Of a stretch of 7,460 bases of DNA, positions 1 through 3,929 are shown piece by piece (positions within the stretch are counted from its first letter, which is position 1; each line of letters starts with the position of its first letter). Under the pieces are notes generated by a model. The model was not told where the DNA came from and searched no databases. It worked only from the letters and a program-made list of their open reading frames with translations. Position numbers and translations under genes: made by a program. Source of the DNA: Actinomycetes bacterium (lineage in GTDB: Bacteria > Actinomycetota > Actinomycetes > Propionibacteriales > Propionibacteriaceae); contig JAEZGC010000274.1 of assembly GCA_023437345.1 (NCBI GenBank), forward strand, positions 1-7,460. The letters are read 5' to 3'.

Positions 1-16
1 GGGCGACGCAGCGCCC
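1..16 (-). terminator. Possible cut-off terminator hairpin after the lipoprotein gene
   Basis: GGGCG (1-5) can pair with CGCCC (12-16) across a 6-nt loop, 27 nt beyond the lipoprotein stop codon. On the minus strand the 5' arm is preceded by GGTGGGGT, so the stem could be longer if the complement continues past the window edge. Only five pairs are visible and no U-tract can be seen. It could equally be chance in GC-rich DNA, or the start of a downstream gene could lie here. Confidence 0.22.
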
Positions 17-42
17 ACCCCACCGGAGGATTGCCAGGTGTC

Positions 43-1773
43 CTACCAGTTCGCGATGCGATCCTGGATTCCGGCGTTGATGGCGTCCTCGTACGTCTTG
101 ACATCGATCCTGCTGATGTTGTCGACGTAGGCGGCCCAGTTGGCCTCGAACTCGCTGGTCGAACCCGAGATCACCTTCGGCAGGTTCTGGACGGCGGCGT
201 CGGTCAGCTGCTGGCCGACCTCATTGGCCTCCTGGCTGAGGGTGAGGTTCCACGCGGGGTAGTACACGGGGTTCTCGGGCGGAGAGTTGACGAACTGACG
301 CCAGGTCTTCTTGTCGTACTGCGTCATGAAGTTCTTGTCGTAGTCGGTCAGCGTCTCGTAGAACTCGGTCGGCTGGTCCTCGGGACCGTAGGCGTTGCCG
401 TCGCTGAACTGCCCGTTGTGCTTGGGCAGCAGGTCGAGCAGTGCGTCCAGACGGTTGCTGGCGCGCCACGTCAGGTCCTTGTAGTTGATCCGCTGCTGAG
501 GCGTCCGGGTGAACATGCCATCAGCGCCGACCTGGTAATCCTCACCCTCGATGCCCCAGGACAGGACCTTCTGCCACGGCTCGCTGAGCATCATGTCGAG
601 GAACTTCAGCGCCGCCTCCGGCTGCTCGGTGGTGGCCGAGACGCCGAAGCCCTGGTTGGTGTTCATCACGTCGCGGTCGGCGTAGTACGGCTCCGCGCCC
701 TCGTAGACCGGCATCAGCGGCACATAGGTGTACGGATCCTTGCCGGCGCCCTGGAGCGACTGGGTTGCGGTCTGGAAGTCCCAGCCCTGGTCGTGCATGC
801 CGAGGACGACACCAGTGGCGATCTTCGCCGTGTACTGGTCGTAGTTCAGCGTGAACGACTCCTTGTCCACGTTGCCCTTGTTGTACTCCTCGTTGAGCTT
901 CTTGTAGAAGTCCTTCGCGATCTGCTTGTCGGCGTAGATCTGGGCCACGTTGTTCTCGTCGACGATGACGCCGCCGTTGTTCGGGTGACCGGCGAGGAAG
1001 GCCGGCGGGTTCGTCATGCCCCACTCGCGACCCACCGAGGCCAGCACCTCGAAGCCGACCGTCGGCTGCCCGTCAGTCTCCGGGTTCTTCTTGAGGAAGT
1101 TCTCGATCAGCGAGAAGTACTTGTCCAGCGTCATGTTGGTGATGTCGGGGTAGCCCGCGTCCTCGAGCACGCGCTTCTGGATCCAGAAGCCGGTGCCGTA
1201 GTGGACGCCGCCGGTGACCTCGCCGTAGACGCGGTTGTAGTTCGGGAAGATGTAGAGCCCGTCCGGCACGACCCCGCCCGCATAGCTCATCTTCTTGATG
1301 AAGGGCTCCACGTGGGTGGACAGGTTCGGGTAGTTGCCGGTGGCGAGCAGGTCATCGAGGCGGAGCAGCGCATCGCCCTCGAGCAGTCGCATCCTGAGGT
1401 CGGTGGTGCCGATCAGGTCGGGGAAGTCGCCGCCGGCAAGCATGACGCCGATCTTCTGGTCGACGTTGTCGGGGGTGACGATCTCGTAGGTCAGCGTGAC
1501 GCCGAGCTTCTCGGCGAGCAGCTTGGTGATCTTGTTGTCAGGGGCCGGGGCCTGCTGGTTGGTGGTCAGCCAGACCGAGAGGGTGGTCGGCTTGTCGGGG
1601 GTGAGCACCCCGGAGGCGTCGGCCAGCGGATCGTCTGAGGCGCCTTGGGTGGGCGCAGACGCTGGGGTGGAAGGCGGTGTAGACGGCGCCGGCCCGCCGG
1701 AGCAGGCCGCCAATGTGAGCGGCAGGGCTGCCGCCAGGGCCAGGACCATCCACTTTGACGGTTTGGTAATCAT
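43..1773 (-). CDS. Extracellular solute-binding lipoprotein of a carbohydrate ABC transporter (LplA/YtcQ-like)
   Basis: This encodes a 576-aa family 1 solute-binding protein, expected to be lipid-anchored outside the membrane and to deliver an oligosaccharide to CUT1-type permeases. Residues 1-23 are a lipoprotein signal: basic N-terminus (K4, K7), hydrophobic core, and lipobox LAAC with the lipidated cysteine at C24. A Pro/Ser/Thr/Ala-rich linker (about 25-62) precedes the fold, which starts near TLSVWLTTNQ. The segment LLAEKLGVTLTYEIV followed by KIGVMLAGGDFPDLIG is typical of the large (about 500-580 aa) LplA/YtcQ-type binding proteins, as is the C-terminal FEANWAAYVDN...GIQDR stretch. The ATG at 1773 is supported by AAGGGA (1784-1779) with a 5-nt spacer. 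No permease gene is visible, so it is either first in an operon continuing leftward or stands alone. The ligand cannot be read from the sequence. The family assignment is firm. Confidence 0.93.
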   Translation of the reverse strand: MITKPSKWMVLALAAALPLTLAACSGGPAPSTPPSTPASAPTQGASDDPLADASGVLTPDKPTTLSVWLTTNQQAPAPDNKITKLLAEKLGVTLTYEIVTPDNVDQKIGVMLAGGDFPDLIGTTDLRMRLLEGDALLRLDDLLATGNYPNLSTHVEPFIKKMSYAGGVVPDGLYIFPNYNRVYGEVTGGVHYGTGFWIQKRVLEDAGYPDITNMTLDKYFSLIENFLKKNPETDGQPTVGFEVLASVGREWGMTNPPAFLAGHPNNGGVIVDENNVAQIYADKQIAKDFYKKLNEEYNKGNVDKESFTLNYDQYTAKIATGVVLGMHDQGWDFQTATQSLQGAGKDPYTYVPLMPVYEGAEPYYADRDVMNTNQGFGVSATTEQPEAALKFLDMMLSEPWQKVLSWGIEGEDYQVGADGMFTRTPQQRINYKDLTWRASNRLDALLDLLPKHNGQFSDGNAYGPEDQPTEFYETLTDYDKNFMTQYDKKTWRQFVNSPPENPVYYPAWNLTLSQEANEVGQQLTDAAVQNLPKVISGSTSEFEANWAAYVDNISRIDVKTYEDAINAGIQDRIANW

Positions 1774-1778
1774 CGGGT

Positions 1779-1784
1779 TCCCTT
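1779..1784 (-). promoter_or_regulatory. Ribosome binding site of the lipoprotein gene
   Basis: On the minus strand AAGGGA lies 5 nt before the ATG at 1773, preceded by a G (GAAGGGA). It is a moderate Shine-Dalgarno match and fixes the start that includes the complete lipoprotein signal peptide. Confidence 0.6.
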
Positions 1785-1790
1785 CGGCTG

Positions 1791-1810
1791 TCCTGGCTGT
1801 TCGACCAGGA
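1791..1810 (-). promoter_or_regulatory. Leader hairpin just upstream of the lipoprotein ribosome binding site
   Basis: TCCTGG (1791-1796) and CCAGGA (1805-1810) form a perfect 6-bp stem with an 8-nt loop. In the minus-strand transcript it ends 6 nt before the AAGGGA ribosome binding site. It could protect the 5' end, modulate translation, or be an operator dyad in DNA. No riboswitch class is recognisable. Confidence 0.3.
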
Positions 1811-1876
1811 TCACGGTGAGGCTAGCGTGGCGGACTTGTTTGGGGGATAACGACGAGGTAACAACGAAATCCCGCG

Positions 1877-1887
1877 TGAAAGTTTCG
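1877..1887. promoter_or_regulatory. Candidate LacI-family operator (TGAAAGTTTCG)
   Basis: GAAA-G-TTTC (1878-1886) is a perfect odd palindrome, and the 11-mer 1877-1887 differs from the symmetric CGAAAGTTTCG at one position. From established knowledge, LacI-family regulators of actinobacterial xylan and xyloside genes (BxlR type) bind CGAA-N-TTCG dyads. Extra half-sites CGAAA (1865-1869) and TTTCG (1905-1909) flank it. It lies about 105 nt before the lipoprotein ATG and just downstream of the TATGAT hexamer at 1915-1920, where a repressor could block transcription. No LacI gene is in the window, so the binding protein is inferred. Confidence 0.42.
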
Positions 1888-1914
1888 TGGTCTGCGTCTC
1901 GGTGTTTCGCCCTC

Positions 1915-1920
1915 ATCATA
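1915..1920 (-). promoter_or_regulatory. Possible -10 element for the lipoprotein gene
   Basis: On the minus strand this reads TATGAT, a five-of-six match to TATAAT and the best -10-like hexamer upstream of the gene. The sequence at the expected -35 distance (TCCAGG, 1943-1938) does not resemble TTGACA, so the promoter would need an activator or the call is wrong. It implies a leader of about 135 nt. A second candidate is TAGCCT at 1824-1819, which overlaps the TCACGGTGA palindrome (1811-1819) and would give a leader of about 40 nt. Confidence 0.28.
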
Positions 1921-2006
1921 AGGTCTGATGCCCGTTTCCTGGAGTGGTCGGCCGTAGTGGTCAGGCCATCTTTCGCTGTGCGGCGGTCGCTGTGGCTCGC
2001 CGGATG

Positions 2007-2022
2007 TTCACTCGCCAGTGAA
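2007..2022. promoter_or_regulatory. Inverted repeat TTCACT-N4-AGTGAA, candidate operator
   Basis: TTCACT (2007-2012) and AGTGAA (2017-2022) are perfect 6-bp arms around CGCC. The 16-bp dyad size fits a dimeric HTH repressor better than a terminator. It lies in the A/T-richer part of the gap, about 235 nt upstream of the lipoprotein start. No binding protein can be named. Confidence 0.3.
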
Positions 2023-2131
2023 TTTTCGAGGCGATTCTCGGCGGCTTAATCGATTCAATACGCGGGGATCGAAATCCTTCCGGCCGGGGAATCGACGACA
2101 TTTCCCATGCCTGGCCGCCTTGCCCTGCGGC

Positions 2132-2173
2132 GTCCGTCCGGCGTCGAAGGGGGTGGCCGTGCGCCGGACGGAC
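2132..2173 (-). terminator. Perfect 12-bp inverted repeat downstream of the regulator gene, probable terminator
   Basis: GTCCGTCCGGCG (2132-2143) and CGCCGGACGGAC (2162-2173) are exact reverse complements separated by 18 nt. In the minus-strand transcript the stem starts 45 nt after the regulator's stop codon, so it could end that transcript before the lipoprotein promoter region. No T-run follows, as is common for GC-rich stem terminators in actinobacteria. Smaller 5-bp stems lie at 2201-2205/2213-2217 and 2114-2118/2127-2131. A large operator or a bidirectional barrier are alternatives. Confidence 0.5.
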
Positions 2174-2218
2174 CCGCGCCGCACGGCGGTGGTCGCGCTA
2201 CCGGGCGCCGTCCCCGGG

Positions 2219-2821
2219 TTAGCTGTCGCGTTGCTGGATGGGCTGACGTTCGCCCGGCCTGCCGAACACGCTGAGCAGCTCGACGGGGCCTTCGCCGGCG
2301 CTGCCGAACCAGTGCGGAACCCCGGTGTCGAACTCGGCCGCCTCGCCGACCTCGAGCACGATGTCGCGGCTGCCGATGATCACCCGCAGCCTCCCGGAGA
2401 GCACGTAGAGCCACTCGAAGCCGTCGTGGGAGCGGAGGCTCGGCGTCGTCTGGTCGGCGGGCACGACTATCTTCCAGGCCTGGATGCCGCCGGGGCGGGT
2501 CAACGGCAGCACGGTCCGGCCTTTCAGCTTCCGGGGCCTCAACCGGACCCGCGGGTCACCCACCTCCGGTGCTCCGACCAGATCGTCCAGCGGCACCCGG
2601 TAGAGCCGCGCGAGCGGCAACAGCAACTCCAGCGCGGCCTTGCGCTGGCCGTTCTCCAGCCGCGACAGCGTGCTCTTCGACAGGCCCGCCGCTGCGGCCG
2701 CCGCGGTCAGCGTCAGCCCTCGTGCCTGCCTGACCCGGCGCAGGCGCGGTCCCACGAGGGCGAGAACGGATCGGGCATCGCTCGCAGTGTGGGCGGGTGG
2801 GGCGTCGGCTGGGGTGGCCAC
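2219..2821 (-). CDS. XRE-family HTH transcriptional regulator with C-terminal cupin sensor domain
   Basis: This is a 200-aa one-component regulator. Residues about 24-83 are an XRE-type helix-turn-helix (GPRLRRVRQARGLTL, then recognition helix SKSTLSRLENG at 48-58). The first HTH helix carries an unusual run of six alanines (40-45). Residues about 112-190 are a cupin barrel with the motif H132-DGF-E136-WLYVLSGRL and PHWFG around H170. The metal-ligand set is partial, because the second histidine of the usual HxH is missing. The effector is unknown. The GTG at 2821 is chosen because TTGCCA-N18-TTGGAT ends 6 nt before it, implying a leaderless transcript. An in-frame TTG at 2857 would give 212 aa but has no ribosome binding site and lies within the -35-like hexamer; a GTG at 2755 would give 178 aa. 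It diverges from the flavoenzyme gene, which it probably controls together with itself (inference). Confidence 0.88.
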   Translation of the reverse strand: MATPADAPPAHTASDARSVLALVGPRLRRVRQARGLTLTAAAAAAGLSKSTLSRLENGQRKAALELLLPLARLYRVPLDDLVGAPEVGDPRVRLRPRKLKGRTVLPLTRPGGIQAWKIVVPADQTTPSLRSHDGFEWLYVLSGRLRVIIGSRDIVLEVGEAAEFDTGVPHWFGSAGEGPVELLSVFGRPGERQPIQQRDS

Positions 2822-2827
2822 GAGCCA

Positions 2828-2857
2828 ATCCAACCCCGCGATTCCCGGAAATGGCAA
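2828..2857 (-). promoter_or_regulatory. Candidate leaderless promoter of the XRE-cupin gene
   Basis: On the minus strand TTGCCA (2857-2852, five of six to TTGACA) and TTGGAT (2833-2828, three of six to TATAAT) are 18 nt apart. Six nucleotides after the latter is the GTG at 2821, placing the predicted transcription start on the start codon. The -10 match is weak. The geometry is the main support. Confidence 0.38.
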
Positions 2858-2867
2858 CAGTCGTTGG

Positions 2868-2886
2868 GGTGAACAGCGTCGTCACC
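2868..2886. promoter_or_regulatory. Dyad GGTGA-N9-TCACC in the divergent gap, candidate operator
   Basis: GGTGA (2868-2872) and TCACC (2882-2886) are perfect arms of a 19-bp dyad centred on 2877. The dyad fills the interval between a weak TTGGGG (2864-2869) and GACCCT (2887-2892) on the plus strand, which would be the -35 and -10 of a leaderless flavoenzyme promoter (ATG 6 nt later). It also sits just upstream of the -35-like element of the XRE-cupin gene. A single bound dimer could therefore control both genes. The binding protein is inferred from position only. Confidence 0.4.
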
Positions 2887-2898
2887 GACCCTTGAGAC

Positions 2899-3852
2899 AT
2901 GAACACCTTCGACGTCCTGATCGTCGGCGGGGGAGCCGCCGGACTGTCCGCCGCCCTCGTGCTGTCCCGCGCCCGGCGCTCGATGGTCGTCGTCGACGCC
3001 GGCCAGCCGCGCAACGCCCCTGCCGCCCACATGCAGGGCTTCCTCGGTTCCGACGGGCTGCCGCCGTCCGAGCTGCTGGCCGCGGGCCGGCGGGAGGTCG
3101 CCGGCTACGGCGGACGGATCCGCCACGCCACAGTGACCGGCCTCCGGCGAGTCGACACGGACGCAGCCCACGTCTTCGCGGCCGTCCTCGACCAGGGCGA
3201 ACCCGTGCACGCCCGCCGGGTGCTGGTGACCACCGGCCTGCGCGACGAGCTGCCGGCCATCCCGGGTCTGTGGGAGCGGTGGGGACGCGACGTGCTGCAC
3301 TGCCCGTACTGCCACGGCTACGAGGTTCGCGGGCGCAGGCTGGGCGTCATCGGCGGCACCGACGAGGCGGTCGCCCACGCGCACCTCGTGAGACAGTGGT
3401 CGGACGACGTCGTCTACTTCACCCACGACCGCCCCTTGGCCGCCGAGCAGCAGGAGCGCCTCGCGGCGCGAGGCATCCGGGTCGTCGTCGGACCGATCGA
3501 CCGCATCGAGATCGAGGATGACCGCCTGGCCGGCGTCCGGCTCGCCACCGGACAGACCGTGCCACGTGAGGCGGTCTTCGTCCGCCCCGGCTTCGTGCCC
3601 AACTCAGCGCTGCTGCGCGGCCTGGGCTGCGCCACGGATTCTGCCGGCTGGCCGGTCGTCGACCCGACCGGGCGCACCAGCGAACCAGGCGTCTGGGCGG
3701 CCGGGAACGCGGCCAACCCGAGGGCGCAGGTGATCACCGCCGCCGGGGAGGGTTCCGCCGCCGCGATCGCCATCAACAACGACCTGGTCGAGGACGACGT
3801 CGCCACCGCCGTCCGGCCTCACCGCGCGACGCCCGACCCGATCACCGGGTAG
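2899..3852 (+). CDS. Thioredoxin-reductase-like NAD(P)/FAD-dependent oxidoreductase (CPYC type)
   Basis: This is a 317-aa class II pyridine nucleotide-disulfide oxidoreductase, soluble and cytoplasmic (no signal peptide). FAD-binding fold: DVLIVGGGAAGLSAAL (5-20), with an acidic D33 after the second strand. The redox pair is C135-P-Y-C138 followed by HGYE, instead of the CATC of classic TrxB. The nucleotide domain has GVIGGTDEAVAHA (149-161) but lacks the HRRxxxR arginines that bind the NADPH 2'-phosphate in TrxB. The second FAD motif reads VWAAGNAANPRAQVITAAG (265-283), with N where many relatives have D. Length matches TrxB and small dithiol oxidases (HlmI/GliT-like). ATG 2899 has only a weak GAG upstream and may be leaderless. 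The partner substrate is unknown: no thioredoxin or peroxiredoxin gene lies nearby. A hairpin (ACCCG 3836-3840 / CGGGT 3846-3850) overlaps the stop codon. Confidence 0.92.
   Translation: MNTFDVLIVGGGAAGLSAALVLSRARRSMVVVDAGQPRNAPAAHMQGFLGSDGLPPSELLAAGRREVAGYGGRIRHATVTGLRRVDTDAAHVFAAVLDQGEPVHARRVLVTTGLRDELPAIPGLWERWGRDVLHCPYCHGYEVRGRRLGVIGGTDEAVAHAHLVRQWSDDVVYFTHDRPLAAEQQERLAARGIRVVVGPIDRIEIEDDRLAGVRLATGQTVPREAVFVRPGFVPNSALLRGLGCATDSAGWPVVDPTGRTSEPGVWAAGNAANPRAQVITAAGEGSAAAIAINNDLVEDDVATAVRPHRATPDPITG
3836..3850 (+). terminator. Small hairpin at the end of the flavoenzyme gene
   Basis: ACCCG (3836-3840) and CGGGT (3846-3850) form a 5-bp stem with a 5-nt loop overlapping the TAG stop (3850-3852). 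It is short and has no T-run. It could weakly reduce read-through into the LuxR gene or be chance. Confidence 0.2.
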
Positions 3853-3874
3853 CCGGCCAGCCGCACCGTCCCGG

Positions 3875-3890
3875 ATCACCGCCAGGTGAG
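3875..3890. promoter_or_regulatory. Dyad TCACC-N4-GGTGA upstream of the LuxR gene, candidate operator
   Basis: TCACC (3876-3880) and GGTGA (3885-3889) are perfect arms around GCCA. The dyad ends 4 nt before the -35-like hexamer of the LuxR gene, a position typical of an activator or autoregulatory site. It uses the same pentamers as the dyad at 2868-2886, but in the opposite order. Confidence 0.33.
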
Positions 3891-3893
3891 GGG

Positions 3894-3923
3894 CTGTCGC
3901 GGGGTTCGGCCGGCCGCTACGGT
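3894..3923 (+). promoter_or_regulatory. Candidate leaderless promoter of the LuxR/LAL gene
   Basis: CTGTCG (3894-3899) is a weak -35. After 18 nt comes TACGGT (3918-3923), which fits the TANNNT -10 pattern. Six nucleotides later is the ATG at 3930, so the transcript would begin at or next to the start codon. There is no clear Shine-Dalgarno sequence, consistent with leaderless translation. Confidence 0.4.
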
Positions 3924-3929
3924 GTGGCA

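Larger units (their letters stand above)
1774..2218. other. 445-bp intergenic control region between the regulator and lipoprotein genes
   Basis: No credible gene is present. The only ORF of note (1816-2049, plus) has no ribosome binding site and no recognisable motif. Roughly 1840-2080 is visibly richer in A/T than the flanking genes, as expected of promoter DNA. It contains a TATGAT -10-like hexamer, a GAAA-G-TTTC palindrome, a TCACGGTGA palindrome, a leader hairpin, a TTCACT-N4-AGTGAA dyad, the 8-bp palindrome CCGGCCGG (2080-2087), and a 12-bp inverted repeat near the end of the regulator gene. Most of these are annotated separately. Confidence 0.7.

Noticed and set aside
31..1638. 535-aa plus-strand ORF opposite the lipoprotein gene
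   Set aside because: It is antisense to a gene with a full signal peptide, lipobox, ribosome binding site and family motifs. Its translation is a Val/Leu/Arg/Asp-rich shadow typical of high-GC DNA, with no motif.
1943..1994. Short direct repeats AGTGGTC (1943-1949, 1956-1962) and TCGCTGTG (1973-1980, 1987-1994)
   Set aside because: They are only 7-8 bp, two copies each, in GC-rich DNA. The spacings of 13 and 14 bp do not match a helical-phase array.
1816..2049. 77-aa plus-strand ORF in the long intergenic region
   Set aside because: No Shine-Dalgarno, no recognisable motif, and it covers the A/T-richer control region of the lipoprotein gene.
2080..2087. 8-bp palindrome CCGGCCGG
   Set aside because: Short G/C-only palindromes are frequent at this base composition. 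There is no positional support for a regulatory role.
2822..2857. N-terminal extension of the XRE-cupin protein to a TTG at 2857
   Set aside because: The TTG lies inside the -35-like TTGCCA and has no ribosome binding site. The extension would leave only 41 bp for two divergent promoters. It is not excluded.
2018..2872. 284-aa plus-strand ORF spanning the intergenic region and opposite the XRE-cupin gene
   Set aside because: Low-complexity Arg/Pro/Ala composition with no motif. The opposite strand encodes recognisable HTH and cupin domains.
2640..3521. 293-aa plus-strand ORF overlapping the flavoenzyme in another frame
   Set aside because: Arg/Pro-rich out-of-frame shadow. The overlapping frame carries the FAD and CPYC motifs.
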